Below the pieces are notes generated by a model that did not search any database, was not told the origin of the DNA, and saw only the letters and a program-made list of their open reading frames with translations. This document shows positions 16,953-25,379 of a DNA stretch of 38,915 nucleotides, piece after piece. Source of the DNA: Flavobacteriia bacterium. GTDB taxonomy: Bacteria; Bacteroidota; Bacteroidia; Flavobacteriales_D; Crocinitomicaceae. A program made the translations under genes and the position numbers. The stretch is taken from assembly GCA_947446925.1 (NCBI GenBank), contig CANFHU010000026.1, forward strand, positions 1 to 38,915. Reading direction: 5' to 3'. Within the stretch, counting starts at the first letter, position 1. Each line of letters begins with the position of its first letter.

Positions 16953-17876
16953 TTATGAAAAATAACTAATCGGCACCACATTATCCAACTCATTAATATA
17001 CAATTCCAATTCTCCGTTTGGATTTGTTCTAAAATTGGTTTCGAATTTTACATTTTCCAGCCAATCATTTTGCGCATAAGAATGTTTTTGAACGATATCT
17101 TGCGAATAGGTTTCATCAAAGGTTTCAATAAGTATAAAAACTTCAGCATTTTTTAATTTTAATGTCGCCACATCCATTCCTGTTACCGGTGAATCTTCCG
17201 TTATTTTGTGTACAAGTGTCCATGTTAAAGGAAAAAAAGTAATGGTATCCACTTCTAAATTGAGTGGAAAATATTCTTTGATAAAATTATTAGCACCTAA
17301 CACTTTGTCCATAGCGATAAAAGCAGAAATTTTCGTTTTAAGCAAAACATTGTTTCTCAGGTTGACCGACTTAAACATTAGCGCTTGTCCGCCATCAAAA
17401 GGTGTTAGTATGATATTTTTAGAAAATCCAATTTTCGCATTTGGTTTAGAAAAACGTCCGTATAACAAACCTGTCGCAAGCGCAAAAGCCAATAAACCAA
17501 CAAACGCTTCAATCATAGCAACGATTTCTGCACCAATTCCATGGGGAGAAACTGAACCATACCCAACGGTAGTAAACGTTTGTGTCGAAAAGAAAAAAGC
17601 GCTGAAAAAAGCAGGTTGGTGTTCTGAAACACCTTTTAATTCTTCGATGCCAATCCCTAAGTAAATGCAGGTAAACAATACATTTACAACAATATAAATC
17701 AACAGAATAATTAGTAAGAATCTACCTAATGTAACATCCAATAGGTATTTATAATAATCTTGAAATTTAGTCAAACCGCCTTTTCGAACGATATTATAGG
17801 AACCATCTTGGTTCATCATGCGCTTCATCGGCTGTTGAAATTTGGAACCTAATCCAGGATCTTTCATTTTTTTCAT
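16953..17876 (-). CDS. Inward-rectifier-type (Kir/KirBac) potassium channel
   Basis: A 307-residue channel. Membrane helix 1 is at about 52-75, a pore helix leads to the selectivity filter TTVGYG at 102-107, helix 2 is at about 117-140, and a C-terminal beta-rich cytoplasmic Kir domain of about 165 residues follows. Family knowledge: KirBac channels pass potassium and are gated by ligands or lipids at the cytoplasmic domain. I chose the ATG at 17876, since the open frame reaches 18002 only through a non-conserved extension. TATTTTTG ends 4 nt before this ATG. An ATG at 17867 is an alternative. The gene is divergent from lemA. Confidence 0.9.
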   Translation of the reverse strand: MKKMKDPGLGSKFQQPMKRMMNQDGSYNIVRKGGLTKFQDYYKYLLDVTLGRFLLIILLIYIVVNVLFTCIYLGIGIEELKGVSEHQPAFFSAFFFSTQTFTTVGYGSVSPHGIGAEIVAMIEAFVGLLAFALATGLLYGRFSKPNAKIGFSKNIILTPFDGGQALMFKSVNLRNNVLLKTKISAFIAMDKVLGANNFIKEYFPLNLEVDTITFFPLTWTLVHKITEDSPVTGMDVATLKLKNAEVFILIETFDETYSQDIVQKHSYAQNDWLENVKFETNFRTNPNGELELYINELDNVVPISYFS

Positions 17877-17880
17877 TAGA

Positions 17881-17888
17881 CAAAAATA
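17881..17888 (-). promoter_or_regulatory. -7 box of the Kir channel gene, leaderless spacing
   Basis: TATTTTTG, then TCTA, then the ATG at 17876 on minus. Same 4-nt geometry as at rbfA, lpxD and the DUF4143-type ATPase gene. Confidence 0.5.
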
Positions 17889-17945
17889 CAGAAATGAATA
17901 AGAATTAGAAACATCTGCCATATTGGCGTTTATCTCATTTTGGCA

Positions 17946-17974
17946 TTTGGTTTGACTATATCCTCGTATATTTA
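17946..17974 (+). promoter_or_regulatory. Putative promoter of lemA
   Basis: TTTG at 17946-17949, a 17-nt spacer, then TATATTTA at 17967-17974 (one mismatch to TAnnTTTG). It lies 15 nt before the lemA ATG. Confidence 0.4.
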
Positions 17975-17989
17975 CAAAAAATTTAAACG

Positions 17990-18550
17990 ATGAAAAAATC
18001 AAACATTATTCTACTTGCTATTGGAGGTTTAGTAGTTATTTTATTCTTAATGTACCGTTCTACCTATAATACGGCAATTTCTTTACAAGAAACGGTAGAT
18101 GAATCTTGGGGAAATGTTGGCGCTACCTACCAACGTCGTGCAGATTTAATCCCTCAATTAGTTGCAACAGTGAAAGGTGCTGCACAGAATGAAGGTGACA
18201 TCTTAAAATCAGTAACGCAAGCAAGAGCTGGAATTGTAAACGCAAAAACTCCAGAAGATATGGAATTGATGGGTAAAAAAATCAATACAGCAATCAACTT
18301 AGCGTTTGAAGCGTATCCACAAATTCGTTCAACGGATAATTTTAGTGCATTACAAGCACAATTAGAAGGAACTGAAAATAGAATTAATAAAGCACGTCAA
18401 GATTACAACGAAACAATTAAAGCCTATAATTCTCACATTCGAGGCTTCTTTAATAGTATGTTTTTGAATGCTGCGACTTTCCCTAAGAAAACTCCTTTTG
18501 CAGCAGCGGCAGGAACAGAAGTTGCTCCAACCGTTGACTTTTCAAAATAA
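17990..18550 (+). CDS. lemA: LemA family protein
   Basis: A 186-residue protein with an N-terminal membrane anchor (residues 5-22) and a helical LemA domain. Signatures: YNTAISLQETVDESWGNVGATYQRRADLIPQL (about 26-57), LEGTENRINKARQDYNETI (about 123-141) and FFNSMFLN. The domain is predicted to lie outside the inner membrane. Molecular function is unknown. In many bacteria lemA is next to TPM-domain genes, as here, where two follow it on the same strand. An intrinsic terminator separates it from the first. Confidence 0.93.
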   Translation: MKKSNIILLAIGGLVVILFLMYRSTYNTAISLQETVDESWGNVGATYQRRADLIPQLVATVKGAAQNEGDILKSVTQARAGIVNAKTPEDMELMGKKINTAINLAFEAYPQIRSTDNFSALQAQLEGTENRINKARQDYNETIKAYNSHIRGFFNSMFLNAATFPKKTPFAAAAGTEVAPTVDFSK

Positions 18551-18566
18551 ATAAACTAAACAATAC

Positions 18567-18591
18567 AGGCGATTTAATCATCGCCTTTTTT
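18567..18591 (+). terminator. Intrinsic terminator or attenuator after lemA
   Basis: Stem AGGCGAT / ATCGCCT (7 bp) with a 6-nt loop and a following T run. It ends 12 nt before the next ATG, so it may set a lemA-to-TPM expression ratio by partial readthrough. Confidence 0.75.
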
Positions 18592-18602
18592 ATTCCTTTC
18601 AC

Positions 18603-19040
18603 ATGGCAGTAAAAGATTTTTTTTCAGAATACCAACAACAAGAAATAAGTAAATCCATCGAACTTGCAGAACTAAATACCTCAGGAGAAGTTCGTGTTCA
18701 TTTAGAAGAAACTTGTAAAATAGAACCTCTAAAACGAGCGATAGAAGTTTTTGAAAAATTAGCAATGCATCAAACAGAACAACGTAACGGTGTATTATTT
18801 TATGTTGCTGTGAAGGACAAAAAGTTTGCTGTAATAGGTGACCAAGGTATCAATGTTTTGGTAGAAGAAAATTTCTGGGAGGATGTGAAAACAGAAATGT
18901 TAAATCATTTTAAACTTTCCAAATTTTCGGAAGGCTTATGTAAAGGAATTGAGATGGCAGGTGAGAAATTAAAATTTCATTTTCCTTATCAAGCAGATGA
19001 TGTTAACGAACTTTCCAATGATATTTCATTCGGAGAGTAA
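18603..19040 (+). CDS. TPM-domain protein, soluble
   Basis: A 145-residue TPM-fold protein (TPM_phosphatase family) without signal peptide or membrane segment. The domain spans about 8-130 with the typical TSGEVRVHLEE strand near 26-36, RNGVLFYVAVKDKKFAVIGDQGI at 61-83, and a terminal helix FSEGLCKGIEMAGEKL. TPM domains are linked to photosystem repair phosphatases in plants and to unknown envelope roles in bacteria; a phosphatase activity here is not shown. It sits between lemA and the membrane-anchored TPM gene. Confidence 0.85.
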   Translation: MAVKDFFSEYQQQEISKSIELAELNTSGEVRVHLEETCKIEPLKRAIEVFEKLAMHQTEQRNGVLFYVAVKDKKFAVIGDQGINVLVEENFWEDVKTEMLNHFKLSKFSEGLCKGIEMAGEKLKFHFPYQADDVNELSNDISFGE

Positions 19041-19160
19041 TTTTTTGTTTTTGAATGAATCTTCTTCGTTCGACTGCAAAAAATAGTTTCTCATTTACTT
19101 CAGTAAACTCGAATCTATTTTTTTTGTCCGCCTCTAATATTCCTCCAAAAACAAAAAAAT
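19040..19160. repeat. Nested imperfect inverted repeat between the TPM genes
   Basis: Outer arms ATTTTTTGTTTTTG (from 19040) and CAAAAACAAAAAA (from 19146), middle arms CAAAAAATAG (19077-19086) and CTATTTTTTTTG (19115-19126), inner arms TTTACT (19094-19099) and AGTAAA (19102-19107). The left half contains CTTCTTCGTTCGACTGCAAA, shared in part with 28660-28679. It looks like a dispersed MITE-like or structured RNA element. Confidence 0.6.
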
Positions 19161-19192
19161 AGATAAATATTTTTAATTTATAATTTTTACTT

Positions 19193-19975
19193 ATGTTAAA
19201 ACACTTTTTTCTGTCCTTCTTTTTGTTGTTTTCTTTAACTGTATTTAGTCAGAATGGTATTCCAGATGCGCCAAATCCACTACGACTAGTAAATAATTTC
19301 TCTAAAGAATTTCCGAATTTTTTAAGTGCAGAAGAACAAGAATTACTAGAAAACAAACTAGTTTCATTTGCAGAATCTACTTCGAATCAAATTGTAATTG
19401 TAATTGTGGACGATTTGGCAGGATACGAACCTGCAGAATATGCATATGAACTTGGAGATAAATGGGGTGTTGGTCATGAAAAAGAAGATAACGGTATTGT
19501 CCTATTAATCAAACCTACCGGTGGGGCTGGTGAGCGTAAATTTTTCATTGCAACTGGGAAAGGATTAGAAGGTGCTATTCCAGATATTACTTGCCGACAA
19601 ATTGAAGACGAAGAATTAATTCCATACTTAAAAACGGGTGAATTTTACAAAGCATTAGACAATACGACGGATGTATTAATGAAATTTGCTAAAGGTGAAT
19701 ACAATTCTGTAAAATACGCTAAAAAGAAAGGTAAAGGAGCTAAATCAACAGCTATTGTTGTTCTATTAATCATCGCTTTATTCGTTTATCTTTTATCCAA
19801 AAAAGGTGGACGTGGTGGTCGTGGTGGAATGACTATGGGACCAGCAGGTTTCTTCTTTATGGGAAGTGGATTTGGAAGTGGTGGCGGATTTGGAGGTGGA
19901 AGTTCAGGCGGTGGTGGTTTTGGTGGATTCGGCGGCGGCGGATTCGGCGGTGGTGGATCTGGAGGAAGTTGGTAA
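19193..19975 (+). CDS. Membrane-anchored TPM-domain protein with glycine-rich tail
   Basis: A 260-residue protein. It has a signal peptide (1-19, ending TVFSQ), an exported TPM domain (about 33-165) with NQIVIVIVDDLAGYEP and GKWGVG-like segments (DKWGVGHEKEDNGIVLLI), one membrane helix at about 185-202, and a tail of about 55 residues that is almost only Gly, Ser and Phe. The same layout is seen in YgcG-like proteins. The upstream box is a weaker TAATTTTT ending 4 nt before the ATG. Function unknown; context with lemA suggests envelope stress or maintenance. Confidence 0.88.
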   Translation: MLKHFFLSFFLLFSLTVFSQNGIPDAPNPLRLVNNFSKEFPNFLSAEEQELLENKLVSFAESTSNQIVIVIVDDLAGYEPAEYAYELGDKWGVGHEKEDNGIVLLIKPTGGAGERKFFIATGKGLEGAIPDITCRQIEDEELIPYLKTGEFYKALDNTTDVLMKFAKGEYNSVKYAKKKGKGAKSTAIVVLLIIALFVYLLSKKGGRGGRGGMTMGPAGFFFMGSGFGSGGGFGGGSSGGGGFGGFGGGGFGGGGSGGSW

Positions 19976-19988
19976 AAAAATATAGAGC

Positions 19989-20044
19989 CGCAATGCATTG
20001 CGTATCTACTTATTATTACCAACGAGACGCCGTATACGGCGTCT
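19989..20044. repeat. Two adjacent REP-like palindromes, possible bidirectional terminator
   Basis: CGCAATGCATTGCG (14 bp, 19989-20002) and AGACGCCGTATACGGCGTCT (20 bp, 20025-20044) are both perfect palindromes. They lie between the convergent TPM and aroK genes. They resemble the GAGACGC-type palindromes dispersed in Bacteroidota and cyanobacterial genomes. As RNA, the second would form a very stable stem. Confidence 0.7.
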
Positions 20045-20059
20045 GTACAAAATGAAAAA

Positions 20060-20563
20060 TTATTTTTGAATTAAAGCAATTATTTTTTCTGGGGTTTGAG
20101 AAAATCGATCGGCGATAATGTTGGATTGCAGATATATTTCTCTGCGCTTTTCCATTGTCGTTTCAATGTATTCTAATAATTCTTCGTCCGATTTATGCGC
20201 TATAAGTGGTCGTGAATTCGTCGCTTGCTTGACACGTTGAAATAATTCTTTTGGTGTGCGTTCTAAATAAATCGTAGTACCTAGATGGTTTAAATTTTCC
20301 ATGAGATTGTTAAAACATGGTAAACCACCTCCCGTTGCAACAATTATATTTTCGGAAGGAATAAGTTCATCAATCAATTGTTTTTCAAGGAATCTAAAAT
20401 AAGTTTCTCCCCTAACCTCAAAAATTTCAGATACTTTAACTCCTTCTTTTTTTTCAATTTCTTGATCCGTATCTATCCACTGGTATCCTAATTTGGATGC
20501 CAATTTTTTAGCTAGTGTTGTTTTACCAGCCCCCATGAAACCAACGAGAAAAATATAAGACAT
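20060..20563 (-). CDS. aroK: Shikimate kinase
   Basis: A 167-residue P-loop kinase that phosphorylates shikimate at the 3-hydroxyl with ATP. Motifs: Walker A GFMGAGKT 8-15, DTD 31-33 with shikimate-binding D33, R57 in FRF, GGG 78-80, and lid arginine R118 in SRPL. The length is typical. It is the last gene of the lpxD - lpxC/fabZ - lpxA - rRNA methyltransferase block, 50 nt downstream of the methyltransferase. That gap contains three 7-bp ACGAGTN repeats. Confidence 0.95.
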   Translation of the reverse strand: MSYIFLVGFMGAGKTTLAKKLASKLGYQWIDTDQEIEKKEGVKVSEIFEVRGETYFRFLEKQLIDELIPSENIIVATGGGLPCFNNLMENLNHLGTTIYLERTPKELFQRVKQATNSRPLIAHKSDEELLEYIETTMEKRREIYLQSNIIADRFSQTPEKIIALIQK

Positions 20564-20571
20564 AGTGAGAG

Positions 20572-20592
20572 ACGAGTTACGAGTAACGAGTG
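20572..20592. repeat. Three tandem ACGAGTN heptamers
   Basis: ACGAGTT, ACGAGTA and ACGAGTG in direct succession between the rRNA methyltransferase and aroK. Probably a simple intergenic repeat; function unknown. Confidence 0.55.
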
Positions 20593-20613
20593 ACGGAAGG
20601 ATGGTTTTGGGTG

Positions 20614-22068
20614 TTATTCTTCAACAGGGATAAAATTGGGGTCTTTAATGAATTTCGTGATCGATTCTATGTGACTGGTGTGCGGAAATTGATCCACTAA
20701 ACTTAGTTTTTCTAGGATATACCCCATGCTTTGTAATGTTTCTGTATCACGTGCTTGCGTAGATGGATTACACGAAATATAAACGATACGATCGGCACCT
20801 AAATCGATTACTTTACGTAAAGTTTTTGGTGCAATACCAGCACGAGGAGGGTCTAGAACAATCGTACCAATCTTTCCTTTGTATTGAGGGTATTCGGATA
20901 AAAATTTTCCTACATCTGCAGCAAAAAACTGAATGCCTTCTACGGAATTACGGGCTGCATTTTTCTTTGCATCTTCAATCGCTTCTGCTACAATATCTAC
21001 CCCAATAATTTCTGCCGTATTTGCTCTTTTTGCAAGAATTTGTCCTATTGTACCTGTACCACAAAACAAATCCATTACTACTTTATTATCCAAGGCATTT
21101 CCTTCAAAAACATAATCTAAGGCTTTGTTATATAATAACTCTGCACTTTTAGGATTTGTTTGAAAGAAACTTTCCATACTTATTTCAAAAAACAGATCAC
21201 TTAATTGCTCAACTACTTTCCAGTCGCCAAACAGCAAGGTATTGGTTCCATTTTCGATTTTAGCGCGATCTGCAACATTATCATTTACGGTGTGTTGTAA
21301 ACCAGCTAATCGATTTCCAAGTAATTCTTGTAAGAATACGGAAAAAGCGTGTGCATCAAACTGTTCTATATTTTCCGAAGATGTCACCAAATTGATTAAC
21401 AATTGATCTTGGTAAAATGACTTTCGAACTACAATATGTCTGAAGAATCCTGTTTTTTTCGGTGGATGCCAAGCAGCCAATCCTGTTTTTTCTAAATATG
21501 TTCGAATTTGAACAAGTTTATTTTCCAATTCTTCGTCAAACAAACCACTTTCTTTATTCAAACTTTCTACTTTCCACCAGGTTCCTCTGCGTTTAAAACC
21601 AAGTGCAAAAGCATCATCTTTTTCTTCATTCAACACTAAATCATGTTCAATAGAAGAAAAACTATATTCCATTTTATTACGATAGTTGAACGTTAAGGGA
21701 GAAGTTATGTATTCATCAAAAATTTCTTCCACATTTTTCACATTCGCTATTTTACGAAATAAATCAAGCGTGGAAGTTTGTTTGTATTCTTGTTGAATTT
21801 CAATTGGAACAAATACATAAGGTGCCCCTGAAATTTCTTGGTAGGGTAACGCTACTTCTTGCGGTGAACGTTTTAGGATTTGTAATAATTTACATTCTAC
21901 ATATTTTTTACGTTTCTTTTCGATTCTTGCCTCTACTACCTGACCCGGGAAAGTATTTTCAACAAAAAACACTAAATCTCCATTTTCAGTAGCAACCTTA
22001 GCAATTCCTTTTCCACCAAACGCAAATGCAGAAATTTCTAGTTCTATTACTTGTCCTTTACCGTACAT
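20614..22068 (-). CDS. rlmD: 23S rRNA (uracil-C5)-methyltransferase, RumA/RlmD family
   Basis: A 484-residue TrmA/RumA-type enzyme. It has an N-terminal TRAM RNA-binding domain (about 1-65), a central domain, and a SAM methyltransferase domain with FFQTNP 301-306, DLFCGTGTIGQ 333-343, LDPPRAGI 405-412 and the nucleophile C433 in ISCNPSTQARD. Likely product: 5-methyluridine in 23S rRNA; U747, U1939 and tRNA U54 specificities cannot be told apart here. Unusual: the [4Fe-4S] cysteine cluster of E. coli RumA is missing. The corresponding stretch (75-96) has no cysteine. It lies 11 nt after lpxA. Confidence 0.88.
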   Translation of the reverse strand: MYGKGQVIELEISAFAFGGKGIAKVATENGDLVFFVENTFPGQVVEARIEKKRKKYVECKLLQILKRSPQEVALPYQEISGAPYVFVPIEIQQEYKQTSTLDLFRKIANVKNVEEIFDEYITSPLTFNYRNKMEYSFSSIEHDLVLNEEKDDAFALGFKRRGTWWKVESLNKESGLFDEELENKLVQIRTYLEKTGLAAWHPPKKTGFFRHIVVRKSFYQDQLLINLVTSSENIEQFDAHAFSVFLQELLGNRLAGLQHTVNDNVADRAKIENGTNTLLFGDWKVVEQLSDLFFEISMESFFQTNPKSAELLYNKALDYVFEGNALDNKVVMDLFCGTGTIGQILAKRANTAEIIGVDIVAEAIEDAKKNAARNSVEGIQFFAADVGKFLSEYPQYKGKIGTIVLDPPRAGIAPKTLRKVIDLGADRIVYISCNPSTQARDTETLQSMGYILEKLSLVDQFPHTSHIESITKFIKDPNFIPVEE

Positions 22069-22079
22069 CTATCTTATAA

Positions 22080-22856
22080 TTAAATCATTCCACGAATAAC
22101 TCCTTTATCAGAAGCTACAATAAAGTCAATGATTTCATCTCGGTATTTAGATGCAGGCATTGTATCTTTCACACATTCTATCCCTTTCGAGATATTATTA
22201 TTTTGCACGTAAATTATACGGTAAACATCCTCTATTTCACGTACTTCTACATCCGTCAATCCTCTTCTACGCAATCCAACAGAATTAACACCAGCAAAAG
22301 TCAAAGGTTCTCTAGCAGCTTTAATAAAAGGAGGGATATTTTTTCGAACTAAAGATGCTCCACCGATAAAGGTATGTGCACCGATATGAACGAATTGTTG
22401 TACCGCAACTTTGCCTTCTAATATCGCCCAATCATCAATTTGAACATGTCCTGAAATACCTACGTAGGATGCTAAAATTACATTATTCCCAATTTGGCAA
22501 TCATGTGCAACGTGCACATAGGTCATTAGTAAACAATTGGAACCAATTCTAGTAGACAATTTATCTTTCGTTCCACGATGAATAGTTACACACTCTCTAA
22601 TTTTGGTATTATCTCCAATTTCAACCGTTGTATATTCCCCTTCAAATTTTAGATCTTGCGGAACTACCCCAATTACAGCACCAGGGAAAATTTCACAATT
22701 TTTACCGATGCGAGTACCTGGATAAATTGTAACATTCGGATGAATACGAGTACCATCGCCAATAATCACATCTTCAAAAATTGTTGAAAATGAATCAACA
22801 ACAACATTTTCTCCCAATTTAGATTCTGGTGATACGCTGGATAATGGACTAATCAT
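22080..22856 (-). CDS. lpxA: UDP-N-acetylglucosamine acyltransferase
   Basis: A 258-residue left-handed beta-helix enzyme with many hexapeptide repeats (for example VIGDGTRIHPNVTIYPGTRIG). It catalyses the first step of lipid A synthesis, moving a hydroxyacyl group from acyl carrier protein to the 3-OH of UDP-GlcNAc. The family segment CVTIHRGTKD and a likely catalytic histidine in YVHVAHDCQIG are present, as is a C-terminal helical domain. It starts 1 nt after the lpxC-fabZ stop, fully within the lpx operon. Confidence 0.95.
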   Translation of the reverse strand: MISPLSSVSPESKLGENVVVDSFSTIFEDVIIGDGTRIHPNVTIYPGTRIGKNCEIFPGAVIGVVPQDLKFEGEYTTVEIGDNTKIRECVTIHRGTKDKLSTRIGSNCLLMTYVHVAHDCQIGNNVILASYVGISGHVQIDDWAILEGKVAVQQFVHIGAHTFIGGASLVRKNIPPFIKAAREPLTFAGVNSVGLRRRGLTDVEVREIEDVYRIIYVQNNNISKGIECVKDTMPASKYRDEIIDFIVASDKGVIRGMI

Positions 22857-22857
22857 A

Positions 22858-24258
22858 TTATTCTTTTTCTTTAATAACTTGTGCTAACATCGTTGCTTCG
22901 GAAGCTACTTGTCCGTTTACATACGCTGTCCCTTTCATATTTACTAATCCGCGACGAATTGGAGAAGTTAAAACCATTTCGATTACTAATGAATCACCAG
23001 GCATAACTTTTCGTTTAAATTTACATTCATCGATTTTCAAAAAGTAGGTAGAATATTTTTCTGGTTCATCTACTTGATTCAATGCAAAAATACCTCCAAC
23101 TTGCGCCATTGCTTCGATTTGAAGTACGCCAGGCATAACTGGATTTCCTGGAAAATGTCCTTGGAAAAATGGTTCATTCATCGTCACATTTTTGACACCA
23201 ATTACATTTTCTGGTCCCATTTCTATCACCTTATCTACTAATAAGAATGGATATCTATGCGGTAACATTTTTTCGATGGCATTGATATCAAAAAGAGGTT
23301 CTTTTGTTAAATCAAACTTACGACCTTCTGCTGCTTGTTTTTTGATTTGATCTTTCAATACTTTTGCAAAACGTACATTTCCGTAATGACCTGGACGTGC
23401 TGCTAAAATATGTGCTTTAATTGGTTTACCAACTAATGCTAAATCGCCAACAATATCTAATAATTTATGTCTAGCAGGTTCATTTTCAACACGTAACTTA
23501 GAACTATTTAAAACTCCAATACCATTATATTGAATTTTCAAACTTTCTTTACCTAGCAATTTTGCTAAACGATCTAAATCTTCTTGTTTTACATCTTCTT
23601 TGTCGACTAAAACAATTGCATTATCTAAATCCCCTCCTTTAATTAGGTTATTTTGAGCTAATACTTCTAATTCGCGTAAAAATACAAACGTTCTACAATG
23701 TGCAATTTCTGTTCTAAATTGTCCAAGATTGTAAATATTAGCATGCTGCGTACCTAACAACGGTGATTTATAATCCACCATTACAGTTAAACGGTACTCT
23801 TTATCTGGAATCGCTAAAAATTCAATCCCTTTTTCGATGTCTTCCCATGGAATATTTTCAGTCAACTCAAAATAATCACGAATAGCATCTTGTTCTTCGA
23901 ATCCAGTCACTTCGATTGCTTCCACAAACAACAAGGAACTTCCGTCCATGATTGGAATTTCAGGACCATCCACTTTTATAAGCGCGTTATCTACTTGCAT
24001 TCCGTAAAGTGCAGCAAGTATATGTTCGGTAGTATAAACACGTGCCCCGTTCGCCTCTAACGTTGTACCTCTGTCTGTAGCAACTACTAAATCAGCATCT
24101 GCTTTTATAATAGGTTGCCCTTCTAAATCTGTACGTTGGAATTTGTATCCGTGGTTTGCAGGTGCAGGACAAACTTCTAATGTCACTAATTTCCCTGTAT
24201 GTAACCCTACTCCTTTAAATTGAATAGCGCTTTTTAATGTTCTTTGTTTTTCAGCCAT
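22858..24258 (-). CDS. lpxC-fabZ: Bifunctional LpxC deacetylase / FabZ dehydratase fusion
   Basis: A 466-residue fusion. Residues 1-315 are LpxC, the zinc enzyme that deacetylates UDP-acyl-GlcNAc, the committed step of lipid A synthesis. Zinc ligands are H79 in TTEHILAAL, H264 and D268 in HKLLDIVGD, and H291 in RPGHYG is the likely general acid. Residues 325-466 are FabZ, a hotdog-fold 3-hydroxyacyl-ACP dehydratase with LPHRYPFLLVD 332-342 and FFQGHFPGNPVMPG 364-377 (H368), plus E382. The fusion is a hallmark of Bacteroidota and joins lipid A and fatty acid synthesis at the shared hydroxyacyl-ACP pool. Confidence 0.97.
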   Translation of the reverse strand: MAEKQRTLKSAIQFKGVGLHTGKLVTLEVCPAPANHGYKFQRTDLEGQPIIKADADLVVATDRGTTLEANGARVYTTEHILAALYGMQVDNALIKVDGPEIPIMDGSSLLFVEAIEVTGFEEQDAIRDYFELTENIPWEDIEKGIEFLAIPDKEYRLTVMVDYKSPLLGTQHANIYNLGQFRTEIAHCRTFVFLRELEVLAQNNLIKGGDLDNAIVLVDKEDVKQEDLDRLAKLLGKESLKIQYNGIGVLNSSKLRVENEPARHKLLDIVGDLALVGKPIKAHILAARPGHYGNVRFAKVLKDQIKKQAAEGRKFDLTKEPLFDINAIEKMLPHRYPFLLVDKVIEMGPENVIGVKNVTMNEPFFQGHFPGNPVMPGVLQIEAMAQVGGIFALNQVDEPEKYSTYFLKIDECKFKRKVMPGDSLVIEMVLTSPIRRGLVNMKGTAYVNGQVASEATMLAQVIKEKE

Positions 24259-24262
24259 TCGA

Positions 24263-25303
24263 CTAATCTTTACTTATATGTTTTAATTTCTGATCAAACT
24301 CTTGAATTTTCTGTAAAATGAACGGTAATTTACGGAACCCAAAATAGGATTTTTTAAAATCTTCAATTGGAATTGCTGGAGTTCCCATCAAAATACTTTC
24401 TTTTTTAACTGTATTTGGTACACCCGATTGCGAAACAATTTTAGTTCCATCTGCAATTGTTAAGTGTCCAGAAATACCTGCTTGTCCACCGACCATGACA
24501 TTTTTACCAATTTTCGCAGAACCTGCAACACCAACTTGTGCTGCCAAGGCTGTGTTTTCGCCTAATTCCACATTGTGCGCAACTTGTACTAAGTTATCCA
24601 ATTTCACTCCTTTACGAAGAATTGTAGACCCCATCGTTGCACGATCTATCGTGGAGTTCGCTCCGATTTCAACGTTATCTTCAACGATTACATTTCCGAT
24701 TTGAGGAACTTTTTTGAAAACACCATTTTCATCAGGCGCAAAACCAAATCCATCCGAACCAATTACTGCACCTGCATGAATGATACAATCTTTACCAATT
24801 GTACAATCGATATATACTTTCGCACCAGCGTGAATAATTGTATTATCCCCGATAGTTACATTATCACCTATAAATACATTTGGATAAATCTGTACGTTAT
24901 CTCCAATTACAGCATTACTTCCGATATATGCAAAAGCACCTAAATAAATTTCTTTACCGATTTTTGCAGTATCTGATATAAAACTTGGCTGTTCAATAAC
25001 CGGCTCTTTCGTACGCATTTGGTCGTAGAACTCTAACAATTGAGCAAAGCAAGCATACGCATCTTCCACCTTAATCAAGGTAAGATTTTCTGGTAATGGT
25101 TTACTTGGCGTGAATGTTGTATTAACAATACAAATCGATGAACCAGTAGAATATATATACTCTTCGTATTTTGTATTTGCAAGAAAGGAAAGTTTACCTT
25201 CCGATCCTTCTTCTATTTTTGCTAAGCCGTTTACTTTTACTTGTGAATCACCAATGATTTCACCAAGTATAATTCCAGCAATTTGTTCTGCAGAAAATTC
25301 CAT
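24263..25303 (-). CDS. lpxD: UDP-3-O-acylglucosamine N-acyltransferase
   Basis: A 346-residue enzyme with an N-terminal uridine-binding domain (about 1-100, including [13 protein letters not shown]) and a long hexapeptide-repeat beta-helix. The catalytic histidine is in [11 protein letters not shown]. It adds the N-linked hydroxyacyl chain in the third step of lipid A synthesis. It heads the operon lpxD - lpxC/fabZ - lpxA - rlmD - aroK, with 4 nt or less between the lpx genes. The box TAATTTTG ends 4 nt before its ATG, suggesting a leaderless mRNA for the whole lipid A operon. Confidence 0.95.
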   Translation of the reverse strand: MEFSAEQIAGIILGEIIGDSQVKVNGLAKIEEGSEGKLSFLANTKYEEYIYSTGSSICIVNTTFTPSKPLPENLTLIKVEDAYACFAQLLEFYDQMRTKEPVIEQPSFISDTAKIGKEIYLGAFAYIGSNAVIGDNVQIYPNVFIGDNVTIGDNTIIHAGAKVYIDCTIGKDCIIHAGAVIGSDGFGFAPDENGVFKKVPQIGNVIVEDNVEIGANSTIDRATMGSTILRKGVKLDNLVQVAHNVELGENTALAAQVGVAGSAKIGKNVMVGGQAGISGHLTIADGTKIVSQSGVPNTVKKESILMGTPAIPIEDFKKSYFGFRKLPFILQKIQEFDQKLKHISKD

Positions 25304-25307
25304 ACTA

Positions 25308-25315
25308 CAAAATTA
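25308..25315 (-). promoter_or_regulatory. -7 box of the lpx operon, leaderless spacing
   Basis: TAATTTTG, then TAGT, then the lpxD ATG at 25303 on minus. It matches TAnnTTTG. Confidence 0.55.
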
Positions 25316-25379
25316 AAAAAAGATAAAGTGGGTATTAATTTGTCGATAATGAATTATCAACATACCTATTTTCATTAAA

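Noticed and set aside
19786-20022. Proline-rich 78-residue frame on minus
   Set aside because: It is the antisense of the glycine-rich tail of the TPM protein.
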